Of a stretch of 64,000 bases of DNA, positions 42,172 to 50,976 are shown piece after piece (position 1 is the first letter of the stretch; the number at the start of each line of letters is the position of its first letter). Made by a program: the position numbers and the translations under genes. Below the pieces are notes generated by a model. That model saw only the letters and a list, made by a program, of their open reading frames with translations. It did not search any database and was not told the DNA's origin. The DNA comes from Staphylococcus sp. IVB6181 (lineage in GTDB: Bacteria; Bacillota; Bacilli; Staphylococcales; Staphylococcaceae), in the NCBI RefSeq assembly GCF_025561445.1, contig NZ_CP095096.1:847822-911821 (forward strand). Reading direction: 5' to 3'.

Positions 42172-43003
42172 ATTTAAACCAGTAAGTGATGAGATACAAA
42201 GGGAAGTTCATACAAATATGAATGAGTATCAATAAATAGACATTTCGATACTTTGCCCAGAAGAAACCAAGGAATATTCCTGCAAGTGCATGCGTAACTA
42301 GTGCTTGGGCTGATAATTCTAGCAGGTTGCCTTGTCCTTGTATGCCAGCATGCCATAATGACCAAAGAATTGTACTGATACAAACAGAAGCAAGGACACC
42401 TAAATGTTCTAAACGTGTTTGAAGCCATACTCGATAAAAGACTTCTTCTAACACAGCATTCATTAATATCGAGATCACGGTAAAGATAAGTACAAATAGA
42501 TACGGCTCATCATAAGAGATATGAGATAAGTTGTTCAAAGGACTAAAATACAATACTAACCAAATGACATAAACAATAGGTGCCATTGACCAATTAATGA
42601 AGGGTTGAGCTATAGAAAGTATAGAGCGTTTTTCACGCTTGATTACCCATAAAGGAATCATTAACAACAACACCAGTTTATAAATGTAAAACAGCTCAAA
42701 ATAAGGTTGAGGTGTAAGGAAAACTAAAACAATATAGACTATGCTTGATATAAGTAAAATACGTGTTGATTTTAAAGGTTTCTGAATGAGCGGTTGAAAT
42801 TTAAAGTGCCAGGGCAATACAAATAAAGCAGCAAGCGGAATTAAATAGATCAGCCAAATATTGATAAAGTGGGTTTTATCTTGAACATCTGCACTTGTTT
42901 GAATCAGACCGTCTTGTGCAGTCTGTACGTATAAAGCTGAAATCAAAACTAATAATAATGTAATAGCAGGGATGATAAGCAAACGTAATCTGTTTTTCTG
43001 CAT
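42170..43003 (-). CDS. CPBP-family intramembrane metalloprotease
   Basis: A 277-residue membrane protein with about eight helices. The CAAX-protease signature is complete: EEVFYR at about residues 186-191, WSLWHAG at about 215-220 and a late HICMNFPLY with the third His/Asn motif. Such proteins include prenyl proteases, SpdA/B/C-type and bacteriocin-immunity proteins in Gram-positives. No bacteriocin gene is adjacent, so the role is open. Confidence 0.88.
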   Translation of the reverse strand: MQKNRLRLLIIPAITLLLVLISALYVQTAQDGLIQTSADVQDKTHFINIWLIYLIPLAALFVLPWHFKFQPLIQKPLKSTRILLISSIVYIVLVFLTPQPYFELFYIYKLVLLLMIPLWVIKREKRSILSIAQPFINWSMAPIVYVIWLVLYFSPLNNLSHISYDEPYLFVLIFTVISILMNAVLEEVFYRVWLQTRLEHLGVLASVCISTILWSLWHAGIQGQGNLLELSAQALVTHALAGIFLGFFWAKYRNVYLLILIHICMNFPLYLITYWFK

Positions 43004-43082
43004 GGCGTATCTCCTTAGTATTGAATTATAAAAGTATTTAACTAATAATACCCTACTTTATTCAAGTTTGTCCTTTTAAATG

Positions 43083-43115
43083 AAAAATCCTCAAACCAAT
43101 TTGATTTGAGGATTA
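43083..43115 (-). terminator. Terminator after the PTS IIA gene
   Basis: On the minus strand AATCCTCAAA pairs with TTTGAGGATT, followed by TTTCATTT. Confidence 0.75.
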
Positions 43116-43151
43116 AAGCCGTTTATTCATGCTTTAAGCAGAACATAGATA

Positions 43152-43625
43152 TTAAAAGTTTGCTTGAAGATATTCATAAATCGCATCTGCATCTGTAAGT
43201 TTAAAGAATTTTTCCATCTCTTTTTTATCTTCTTTTTGGAAGAAAAGAATAAGATCAGATAATAAGTGTACTTGACTTGTTTTATTTGCGTTTAAAATCA
43301 AGAATACGAAATCAACTGGTAAATCTTTATGAGGTGAACTCATATTTTGGAAAACTACAGGATTTGTTAATTTAACAGGTACAATTTTAGTTGTGTTCAC
43401 AAATTCTGGTTCTGTATGCGGTACAGCGATATTAGGGAATGTTTCACTGATATCAGATAGAATGAGACCTGTTGGATAATTTTTCTCACGCTCTAAAACA
43501 TGTTCTAAATAATTTTCTTTAACATAACCTGCTTTTAATAAAGCCTCTGTTACTTCTTTAAGTACCGCTTCTTTACTATCCGCATTTGACACGAATACAC
43601 TATCTTTTGAAAATAAATAACTCAT
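43152..43625 (-). CDS. PTS IIA component, orphan
   Basis: A 157-residue IIA domain of the mannitol/fructose (galactitol GatA-like) class. The phosphorylated His is His70 in NIAVPHTEPE. No IIB or IIC gene lies nearby, so it may act with a distant permease or as a regulatory IIA. The start follows GAAGGAG. Confidence 0.82.
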   Translation of the reverse strand: MSYLFSKDSVFVSNADSKEAVLKEVTEALLKAGYVKENYLEHVLEREKNYPTGLILSDISETFPNIAVPHTEPEFVNTTKIVPVKLTNPVVFQNMSSPHKDLPVDFVFLILNANKTSQVHLLSDLILFFQKEDKKEMEKFFKLTDADAIYEYLQANF

Positions 43626-43765
43626 AAGCTGCTCCTTCTCTGCTGCATAGATTTTTCGTTTTCTCTTTTCAATTAAAGTATAGAAAAGTAATTAGATGTC
43701 TGTCAATCTATTATGTGTGAAATATAAAAGATGAGCAGTAAGCCGTTTAACATAAAAGACAAAAA

Positions 43766-43800
43766 TAAAACTCTGCTGCTGAGCAACAGAGTTTTATTGA
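43766..43800 (-). terminator. Terminator after the bacillithiol transferase gene
   Basis: Minus strand AAAACTCTG pairs with CAGAGTTTT, followed by ATTTTTG. Confidence 0.8.
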
Positions 43801-44319
43801 TTATCTATGCGCTTTCAACGCTAATTTGATATGTTCTAAATGATGATTACCGTGCCATGCCATTTTTGCGACAATATCTGCTAATCGGCCTTCTCCTTCT
43901 TCAGGGTGCGAGAAGGTACGTTCAAATGCTTCTTCAGGTAATTCGCGAAGCAGGATTGCCCAGCGTTTGTGCATGCCGTCAATTAATTCAAGCGAATATT
44001 CTAAAGGTGCTTTGTTATCTAAAGTATTGACCCAATCATCTTGAGAGAATGTTGAGACGTGGGGATGATCTTCAGTTAATACTAATTTAGTTCGGATGAA
44101 ACCATGCATATGGCTGTCCGCTATATGATGGATTAATGTTTCTACATCCCAACCGCCTTCACGGTATGTCGCATGGCGTTCAGATTCAGAAGCGTTAGAT
44201 GTCAGTGTCGTAAGTTTATCTGGAAGTGTTTCAATCGCTTCAATCCAAGTATTTAAATCTTCTTTACTATAACTGTCAGGTTTTTGAAACTTTCCAATCG
44301 GAAATTGATTTTTTAACAT
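43801..44319 (-). CDS. YfiT-type bacillithiol transferase (DinB fold)
   Basis: A 172-residue protein starting MLKNQFPIGKFQKPDSY at the ATG at 44319, 5-6 nt after AAAGGCAGAG; seven upstream residues were dropped. The metal-binding region has TYREGGWDVETLIHHIADSHMH and a late AWHGNHHLEHI, matching the YfiT/BstA metal-dependent transferases that add bacillithiol to electrophiles. This fits a Firmicute thiol economy. Stand-alone gene. Confidence 0.85.
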   Translation of the reverse strand: MLKNQFPIGKFQKPDSYSKEDLNTWIEAIETLPDKLTTLTSNASESERHATYREGGWDVETLIHHIADSHMHGFIRTKLVLTEDHPHVSTFSQDDWVNTLDNKAPLEYSLELIDGMHKRWAILLRELPEEAFERTFSHPEEGEGRLADIVAKMAWHGNHHLEHIKLALKAHR

Positions 44320-44431
44320 GGATACTCTGCCTTTCATCATATATTTAATTAAGTGTCAGTATATAATAGACAAAATTAAATAGATAATTTATGAGGTTAC
44401 GACCATGTCATTTTACAAAATTTTAAAAAAG

Positions 44432-44647
44432 TTAAGCCGTTTTCAATACTTGATAGCCAAGTTGTTCAATTGTATGACTGATTTCCTTTGTGTTAAGTTT
44501 GGATTCATCAAAGCCGACTTTAACTTTACTGCTGTTAAAGAGCACTTTAGCATTTTCAACGCCGTCAGTCTGGTTTAAGGCACCTTCGATTTTCTTAATG
44601 CACGTAGGGCATGTCAGTGTTTCTAATTGTAGTTTGATTTGTTTCAT
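44432..44647 (-). CDS. Heavy-metal-associated domain protein (metallochaperone)
   Basis: A 71-residue ferredoxin-like HMA domain with CPTC at residues 13-16 (MKQIKLQLETLTCPTC). It starts after AAAGGAG and overlaps the end of the ATPase gene by 53 bp in another frame. By sequence it is CopZ-like, but the metal is not proven. It presumably hands metal to, or senses it for, the ATPase encoded just upstream. Confidence 0.88.
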   Translation of the reverse strand: MKQIKLQLETLTCPTCIKKIEGALNQTDGVENAKVLFNSSKVKVGFDESKLNTKEISHTIEQLGYQVLKTA

Positions 44648-46523
44648 TAATATCTTCTCCTTTAGTTTTAAATCGAATTAAACGCATCGCATTTAAGATA
44701 ACGATGAGTACACTTGCTTCATGAATAAACATTCCAATGGCTAAATTCACACCGCCGAGCAGTACACCGATGAGTAAACTGAATACTGTAATCATGGCGA
44801 TGGCTATATTTTGTTTGATATTTCTGCTGGTTGCTTGTGCTAATAAGAAGGCGTGTGCATACTGTTTTAAACGATCGGCCATTAAGACTATATCCGCTGT
44901 TTCCATTGAGACATCTGTACCGCCGTCTCCCATCGCAATACCGATATCCGCTGTCGCAATGGCAGGGGCATCATTAATACCATCTCCAGCCATCGCTGTG
45001 TGATAGCCTTCTTGTTTTAGTTTCTCAATGTAAGCTGTCTTGTCTTCAGGCAGCAATTCAGCTTTGATGACATCAATATTTAAATCTTTGCCGATTGCCA
45101 TGGCAGTCTGCGGATTATCTCCAGTCAACATAACAGTCTGTTTAACACCGTGTGCCTTCATTAATTCCATCGCAGCTTTTGCGTCTTCTCGTATTTCATC
45201 TTTGATTGATAGGATATAAGCTAATTGCTGGTTGACTGCGACATAAACTAAAGTATGTGCAGATTGTTCTTCGGCTTTAGCGTGCTGCATTGCTTGCGGA
45301 CTTATCTGTACATGCTCAGCTTTCATTAATGCACGGTTGCCTGCACTGATGTGATAGCCGTCAATGGTACCTTCCAAGCCTTTGCCTTTATGGTGATCTG
45401 TCGTTTGTACATTATAATCATTCAGGTTGTAATGCTTGCTTGCATAGTCGACAATCGCTTTGCCGAGGTGGTGTTCTGATGTTTGTTCTAAACTGCCGAG
45501 CATCCCTAAAAGTTCAGGAGGTGCTGTGTTAAAGCTTTCAATGTGAACGACTTCAGGTGTACCTTTGGTTAATGTGCCGGTTTTATCAAAGACCATGACA
45601 TCGATTTTAGAGAGTGTTTCCATAATATCGCTGCCTTTAATCAGAGCACCGTGTTTTGCGCCATTTCCAATTCCCGCAACACTTGACACAGGGGCACCGA
45701 TAATTAATGCACCTGGACAAGCAATCACTAAGAAGGTAATCGCAAGATGCAGATTCCATGTGATGAGTCCGACAAGCGCAGCTAAGATGATAACACCAGG
45801 TGTATACCATTTAGCGAAGCGGTCTAAGAAACGTTCAGTATCAGATTTGGTTTCTTGAGCTTCTTCAATTAAATCTATAATATTCGCAAAAGCTGTATCT
45901 TCTCCGACTTTATCCGCAATCATTTCAACATAGCCTGAATCTAAAATCGTACTGCTGAAAAGTGTGTCATTCTGTGTTTTAGTTTTAGGTACAGATTCTC
46001 CTGTAATCGAGGCTTCATTCAATGTGCCTTCTCCTTTGACAATATGTCCATCGACAGGGACACGGCTGCCGGGTGTTAAGACAAGACGGTCGCTTTTAAC
46101 GACTTCATCGACACTGATTACCGAACGTGTTTTGTCTTCATTGAGCAATACTGCTTCTGTCGGTGCGAGTTCTGTCAATGATTGGATAGAGCGGCGTGTA
46201 CGTTCTAATGTTTTCTTTTCAAGGTAGGTTCCAAATAAGAATAAGAACGTCACAACAGCAGATTCAATATACTCTCCGATAAACAGCGCCCCAATCACCG
46301 CAATACTGATTAACAACTCAATACTAAACATTTTGAATCTTAAAGCTTGTACGGCTTTTAAACCGATGACCAGCATTGCGAGAACAGTGGCTGTGATTAA
46401 TAAAGCGTTGCTGAAGAGGTGCAGGTCTTTAGGCACAAAGTGTAAAACAATACCGATGACCAATCCTATGAATGACAGCAATGTCAGTTTCTGTTCATTG
46501 CGGAAAACCCATTTAGTAAACAT
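44595..46523 (-). CDS. P1B-type heavy-metal ATPase with CPG motif
   Basis: A 642-residue P-type ATPase with no N-terminal metal-binding domain. Core motifs: TGES at 174-177, DKTGT at 313-317, TGDN at 467-470, GDGIND at 513-518. The membrane metal motif is CPG (269-271, ACPGALIIGAP), not CPC, CPH or SPC. The N-domain motif normally SEHPL reads SEHHL (349-353). The last membrane helix has HEASVLIVILNAMRL, closest to the HEGxT of the P1B-4 (Fe/Co) group. The substrate is therefore uncertain: iron, cobalt or other metal export is possible. An Fnr-like regulator lies upstream, and the gene starts after AGGAGG. Confidence 0.9.
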   Translation of the reverse strand: MFTKWVFRNEQKLTLLSFIGLVIGIVLHFVPKDLHLFSNALLITATVLAMLVIGLKAVQALRFKMFSIELLISIAVIGALFIGEYIESAVVTFLFLFGTYLEKKTLERTRRSIQSLTELAPTEAVLLNEDKTRSVISVDEVVKSDRLVLTPGSRVPVDGHIVKGEGTLNEASITGESVPKTKTQNDTLFSSTILDSGYVEMIADKVGEDTAFANIIDLIEEAQETKSDTERFLDRFAKWYTPGVIILAALVGLITWNLHLAITFLVIACPGALIIGAPVSSVAGIGNGAKHGALIKGSDIMETLSKIDVMVFDKTGTLTKGTPEVVHIESFNTAPPELLGMLGSLEQTSEHHLGKAIVDYASKHYNLNDYNVQTTDHHKGKGLEGTIDGYHISAGNRALMKAEHVQISPQAMQHAKAEEQSAHTLVYVAVNQQLAYILSIKDEIREDAKAAMELMKAHGVKQTVMLTGDNPQTAMAIGKDLNIDVIKAELLPEDKTAYIEKLKQEGYHTAMAGDGINDAPAIATADIGIAMGDGGTDVSMETADIVLMADRLKQYAHAFLLAQATSRNIKQNIAIAMITVFSLLIGVLLGGVNLAIGMFIHEASVLIVILNAMRLIRFKTKGEDINETNQTTIRNTDMPYVH

Positions 46524-46599
46524 AAAAATCCTCCTCTCGTTTTTATCTGATGTGTGCTGCTTTCATCTTTAATGATACGAGAGAAGGGGAGAAATAAAA

Positions 46600-46613
46600 T
46601 TGACCTAGATCAA
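46600..46613. promoter_or_regulatory. Fnr/FLP-type operator before the metal ATPase
   Basis: TTGACCTAGATCAA on the plus strand, TTGATCTAGGTCAA on the minus strand, close to the Fnr consensus TTGAT-N4-ATCAA. It overlaps the stop codon of the regulator gene (46610-46612). A TATCAT -10 at 46577-46572 on the minus strand gives a start near 46565, so the site centre is about 41.5 bp upstream. Confidence 0.65.
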
Positions 46614-47251
46614 TTTTTCAGTACTTTATAGGTATTGTGGTTGATTTTGTCTAAAATACCTTCTTGTTCCAACTGTTTGAAGGTACGATTCAGAGTTTCC
46701 GGCTGCATGCTTAAATAAGTCGCTAAGTGTTTTTTAGTCATCGGCAATTTCAGTAAATTGTCTTTAGTTTCAAGTTCAATATAAGCCATGAGACGTTCTT
46801 TACTGCTCATCAGTGCGATTTGCGTTGTCATAGTTTCTGTCTGATTCAAACGTTTGGCTAATCCTTCTATCATCTTAATACCGATATCTGGGTAATCTTG
46901 TATCAGCGCATGGATTGCGGATTGGTCGATGGTACACACTTGACTGTCTTCTATTGCTTCTGCGTAGGTTTGTGCACTGGACACCGCATCGAATAATGTC
47001 AGTTCGCCAGTAAAATCGCTATGATCCAATATGCGTATTAATTGTTCTTCACCCTCGTCAGTAAGTCTGAAAATCCTCACTTTGCCTGAATGTATAACAA
47101 ATAACGTATGTACGTCATCGCCGGCCATAAAGAGATATTCACCTTTTTTTACGGTATTAGAATGTACTTTTGAAAAGACATGTTCTAGTGCTGTACGATC
47201 CAAGTTTTGAAAAATCGGTACTTTACTCACACATAATTGATAGCCTTTCAT
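46610..47251 (-). CDS. Crp/Fnr-family regulator, FLP type
   Basis: A 213-residue protein starting MKGYQLCVSKVPIFQNLDR at the ATG at 47251, after AAAAAGGAG. The cyclic-nucleotide-like domain covers about residues 10-125. The helix-turn-helix near the end has the recognition helix QPETLNRTFKQLEQEG, with the Glu and Arg that read TGA half-sites. There are only two cysteines, Cys7 and Cys106, not the iron-sulfur set of Fnr. This resembles FLP of lactic acid bacteria, which uses a two-cysteine disulfide switch. It likely controls the downstream metal ATPase. Confidence 0.85.
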   Translation of the reverse strand: MKGYQLCVSKVPIFQNLDRTALEHVFSKVHSNTVKKGEYLFMAGDDVHTLFVIHSGKVRIFRLTDEGEEQLIRILDHSDFTGELTLFDAVSSAQTYAEAIEDSQVCTIDQSAIHALIQDYPDIGIKMIEGLAKRLNQTETMTTQIALMSSKERLMAYIELETKDNLLKLPMTKKHLATYLSMQPETLNRTFKQLEQEGILDKINHNTYKVLKN

Positions 47252-47391
47252 AATTTTTCGCTCCTTTTTCATCCTTATATTAAGCATATGCTAATTTTTA
47301 AAAAGGGTAAATAACCTTGCTTTTAAGGTAAATGTAACGAATTAGTGAAAAGATTAACAAATTAATTTGAGAAATAGTATGTTTTTTATTG

Positions 47392-47405
47392 TCAAAACGC
47401 TTTCA
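47392..47405. promoter_or_regulatory. cre-like site (CcpA) before ppdK
   Basis: TCAAAACGCTTTCA matches the cre consensus TGWAANCGNTNWCA at all but the second position. It lies 64 bp before the ATG and probably confers glucose repression. Confidence 0.6.
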
Positions 47406-47406
47406 G

Positions 47407-47441
47407 TGTGACATACTTTAAAATAATTAGTATGACACATT
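47407..47441. promoter_or_regulatory. Two CcpN-like boxes in the ppdK promoter
   Basis: TGTGACATACT (47407-47417) fits the CcpN consensus TRTGHYATAYW at every position, and TATGACACATT (47431-47441) fits with one mismatch. The boxes are in the same orientation, 24 bp apart. In B. subtilis CcpN represses gluconeogenic genes. A possible promoter, GTGACA (47408)/TATGAC (47431) with a 17-nt spacer, falls between the boxes. Confidence 0.6.
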
Positions 47442-47468
47442 AAGAAAAATATATGAGGTGATCTACAA

Positions 47469-50111
47469 ATGACAAAATTAATCTATGCATTTGAAGAAGG
47501 CAGTCAATCAATGAAGGACTTGCTTGGCGGTAAAGGTGCCAACTTAGCTGAAATGATGCGCTTAGGCTTACCTGTACCTGATGGATTTACTATCACTACA
47601 GAAGCTTGTATAGCATATTTAAAACAAGGTGCTACATTATCAGATGAATTAAAAGAGGAATTACATACACAATTAGCAGCTTTCTCAGAACGTACTGGGA
47701 AATCTTTTTCATCTGACGACAATTTATTATTAGTTTCTGTACGAAGCGGCGCAAAAATTTCAATGCCAGGTATGATGGATACAATTTTAAACTTAGGTTT
47801 AAATGATGAAAACGTTGAAAAGCTTGCAAAGAAAACAGACGATGCACGATTTGCATATGACTGTTACCGCCGTTTACTGCAAATGTTCGGTCAAGTGGTT
47901 TATGGTATTTCAATGACAGCGTTCGACCGCTATTTCGATCAATACAAAGCAGAACATGGTTATGAAACAGATGCAGAGATTCCTGCAGAAGGTTTGAAAA
48001 CTATCAGTGAACGCTTCAAAGAAATTTATGTAGAAGAAGTCTACAAACCATTCCCGCAAGAACCTTTAGAACAATTAACAGAAGCGGTGGAAGCGGTATT
48101 CAAATCTTGGGATAACGACCGTGCGCGTGTATACCGTGATTTAAACGATATTCCGCATGATATCGGTACAGGTGTCAACGTTCAAGAAATGGTCTTCGGC
48201 AACAGCGGTGAAAAAAGCGGTACAGGTGTTGCATTTACAAGAAACCCTGTAACAGGTGAAAACCACGTCTTCGGCGAGTATTTATTAAATTCACAAGGTG
48301 AAGATGTTGTGGCAGGTATTCGTACACCTAAAGAAATCGATACATTAGCACAACAAATGCCAGATGTTTATCAAGAATTTGTAGATGTCACTGAAAAATT
48401 AGAATTGCATTATAAAGATATGCAAGATATCGAGTTTACGATTGAAAACGGCAAACTTTATATTTTACAAACACGTAACGGCAAACGTACAGCGAGAGCA
48501 GCAATGCAAATTGCGGTGGATCTTGTAGACGAAGGGGTTATTACAAAAGACGAGGCGCTGACAAAGGTAGATGTGAAATCAATCGATACATTATTGCACC
48601 CTGCATTCAAAGCAGAAGCTATTGAAGCAGCAGAAGCAATTTCAGATGCAGGCTTGCCAGCAAGTCCAGGTGCATCTACAGGTAAAGTTGTATTCTCAGC
48701 TGAAGATGCGAAAGTACAAGCAGAACAAGGCGAAAAAGTAATTTTAATGCGTCCTGAAACATCACCAGAAGATATCGAAGGTATGGTCGCTAGTGAAGCA
48801 ATCGTCACAACACACGGCGGCATGACATCGCACGCAGCTGTAGTTGCACGCGGTATGGGTAAATGCTGTGTGACAGGCTGCTCTAACTTGAATATCGATA
48901 CTGAAGGCAAAACAGTCACATACCATGGTCAAACATTGCATGAAGGCGATGTGATTTCTGTAGATGGTTCTACAGGGAATATTTATCTTGGCGAAATTGA
49001 AAAGACAGATGCTGAGCATAGTGAAGCGTTCGACCGTTTCATGCAATGGGCACAAGATGCAGCACGCATGAATGTACGTATGAATGCAGAAATACCTCAA
49101 GATATTGCATCTGGTTATAAATTCGATGCTTCAGGTATCGGTCTTGTAAGAACTGAGCATATGTTCTTCGGTGCAGAGCGTTTAGTACAAATGCGCCGCT
49201 TTATCTTAGCCGCATCTCAAGAAGAACGCATTGAAGCACTGAATGAAATCCGTAAATATCAAATTGAAGATTTCGAACAAATCTTCAGATTATCAAACGG
49301 CAGACCAACGATTGTACGTTTGCTGGATCCGCCATTGCATGAATTCCTTCCTAAATCAGAAGATGAAATTCAAATGGTGTCACAACAATTAAACGTTGAA
49401 AAAGATGTTTTAAGAAAACGTATTACAGACTTGCATGAAACAAACCCGATGCTCGGCCACCGCGGCTGTCGCTTAGCTGTCACTTATCCGGAACTTGCGG
49501 AAATGCAGACGGAAGCTATAATCGGAAGTGTACTGAAATTAAAAGAAGAAGGTATCGAAAGTGAACCGGAAATCATGGTACCGCTTGTTTCAACAGCAGA
49601 AGAATTTAAAACATTGAAAACAACAATCCAAATGACTGCAGAAAGTATGCTGGAAGCAGCAGGTGTCTCTGTCGATTACTTAATCGGTACAATGATTGAA
49701 ACACCGCGTGCATGTCTGATTGCAGGAGAACTTGCAAAAGAATCAGAGTTCTTCAGTTTCGGTACAAATGATTTAACACAATTAACGTTTGGATTCTCTC
49801 GTGATGATGCGGGTAAATTCATCGGTGAATATATTAACAGAGGCTTGCTTGCAGTTGATCCGTTCCAAACATTAGATGTTGACGGTGTAGGACAACTCAT
49901 TAAAACAGCAGTAGAACAAGCAAAAGCAACAAATCCAGACATTAAAATCGGGGTTTGCGGCGAATTAGGTGGTGATCCTAAATCGATTCATTACTTCAAT
50001 GACTTAGCGATTGATTATGTCTCATGCTCTCCATTCAGGGTTCCAGGTGCTATGTTAGCTGCTGCACAAAGCCATGTAGAAAGTGAGAGAGTGGTCGGTG
50101 CAAAACAATAA
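47469..50111 (+). CDS. ppdK: Pyruvate, phosphate dikinase
   Basis: An 880-residue enzyme, MTKLIYAFEEGSQSMKDLLGGKGANLAEM, the normal length. The ATP-grasp domain is N-terminal; the central phosphohistidine is His455 in GGMTSHAAVVARG, with Thr453 as the regulatory site; the C-terminal pyruvate domain has the catalytic Cys830 in IGVCGELGGD. It converts pyruvate + ATP + phosphate to phosphoenolpyruvate + AMP + diphosphate, reversibly. Here it probably serves gluconeogenesis, as the promoter carries cre-like and CcpN-like sites. It overlaps its regulator by 14 bp. Confidence 0.97.
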   Translation: MTKLIYAFEEGSQSMKDLLGGKGANLAEMMRLGLPVPDGFTITTEACIAYLKQGATLSDELKEELHTQLAAFSERTGKSFSSDDNLLLVSVRSGAKISMPGMMDTILNLGLNDENVEKLAKKTDDARFAYDCYRRLLQMFGQVVYGISMTAFDRYFDQYKAEHGYETDAEIPAEGLKTISERFKEIYVEEVYKPFPQEPLEQLTEAVEAVFKSWDNDRARVYRDLNDIPHDIGTGVNVQEMVFGNSGEKSGTGVAFTRNPVTGENHVFGEYLLNSQGEDVVAGIRTPKEIDTLAQQMPDVYQEFVDVTEKLELHYKDMQDIEFTIENGKLYILQTRNGKRTARAAMQIAVDLVDEGVITKDEALTKVDVKSIDTLLHPAFKAEAIEAAEAISDAGLPASPGASTGKVVFSAEDAKVQAEQGEKVILMRPETSPEDIEGMVASEAIVTTHGGMTSHAAVVARGMGKCCVTGCSNLNIDTEGKTVTYHGQTLHEGDVISVDGSTGNIYLGEIEKTDAEHSEAFDRFMQWAQDAARMNVRMNAEIPQDIASGYKFDASGIGLVRTEHMFFGAERLVQMRRFILAASQEERIEALNEIRKYQIEDFEQIFRLSNGRPTIVRLLDPPLHEFLPKSEDEIQMVSQQLNVEKDVLRKRITDLHETNPMLGHRGCRLAVTYPELAEMQTEAIIGSVLKLKEEGIESEPEIMVPLVSTAEEFKTLKTTIQMTAESMLEAAGVSVDYLIGTMIETPRACLIAGELAKESEFFSFGTNDLTQLTFGFSRDDAGKFIGEYINRGLLAVDPFQTLDVDGVGQLIKTAVEQAKATNPDIKIGVCGELGGDPKSIHYFNDLAIDYVSCSPFRVPGAMLAAAQSHVESERVVGAKQ

Positions 50112-50913
50112 AGAACATTTAGCTTTATATGTCGTATCAGATTCTATCGGAGAAACTGCACAGCGCATGATTCATGCGACTTTGACGCAGTTTCCCGGTT
50201 TAGAAGAAAGTGCGGAAATAAAAAAGTTTCCATTCATTAAAAATGAAGAAGAATTTTTAACCATTTTAAAATTGGCGAAACAACGCGACGCTGTCGTTGT
50301 CACAACACTTGTGAGTCCGAAGTTTAATAAAATCGGGCGCACATATGCTGAAGAGGAAAACATTCCTTATATTGATTACATGTCAGATTTATTGCGTTTG
50401 ATTGAAGAAAAGACACAAACACATGCATTGAGAGAAAGCGGTGCATTACGCAAAATGGACCAGCATTATTTCCAACGCATCGAAGCGATGGAATTCTCAG
50501 TTAAATATGATGACGGCAAAGTGTTTGACGGTATCGAAGATGCAGATGCGGTGATTTTAGGAGTATCCCGAACATCTAAAACACCACTTAGTATGTATCT
50601 AGCCAATAAAGGTTATAAAATTGCTAACATTCCATTAGTACCTGAAGCACCTATCCCAGAAGAGGTGTTCAGCAAGAAAATGCTGGTATTTGGTTTAACC
50701 GCAAGTCCCGATTATATTATGAATATCCGTACACAACGCATCCGTGTACTGGGTATGAAAGGTTCAGCCAATTACAACAGCTTGCAAAGAATCAAACAAG
50801 AATTAAGTTATGCAGAAGAAGTATTCGATAAGTTTAATGCTACAGTCATTAATACAGAATACAAGTCCATTGAAGAATCTGCATTTTACATTGAAAAATA
50901 TTTAAACAAATAG
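50098..50913 (+). CDS. PPDK regulatory kinase/phosphorylase (PDRP)
   Basis: About 271 residues of the DUF299 family starting with GTG at 50098 (VQNNKEHLALYVVSDSIGETAQRM); a second GTG at 50083 is also open. The P-loop-like motif GVSRTSKTPLSMYLANKG is near residue 155. This family uses ADP to phosphorylate and phosphate to remove the phosphoryl group on the PPDK threonine next to the catalytic His. The direct overlap with ppdK supports a PPDK partner rather than PEP synthase. Confidence 0.93.
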   Translation: MQNNKEHLALYVVSDSIGETAQRMIHATLTQFPGLEESAEIKKFPFIKNEEEFLTILKLAKQRDAVVVTTLVSPKFNKIGRTYAEEENIPYIDYMSDLLRLIEEKTQTHALRESGALRKMDQHYFQRIEAMEFSVKYDDGKVFDGIEDADAVILGVSRTSKTPLSMYLANKGYKIANIPLVPEAPIPEEVFSKKMLVFGLTASPDYIMNIRTQRIRVLGMKGSANYNSLQRIKQELSYAEEVFDKFNATVINTEYKSIEESAFYIEKYLNK

Positions 50914-50976
50914 TCATTCATTCATCCATAACTATAATAGAAAATTCCATAATAACTTCTCACAAATATAAACTTG

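Noticed and set aside
42129-43115. Similar terminator cores (AATCCTC) at 42129 and 43083 as a dispersed repeat.
   Set aside because: The shared core is short and typical of terminator stems; the flanks differ.
46537-46586. CTCTCGT/ACGAGAG inverted repeat before the metal ATPase as an attenuator.
   Set aside because: One arm lies upstream of the predicted transcript start, so it would not be in the mRNA. It may still be an operator, but there is no support.
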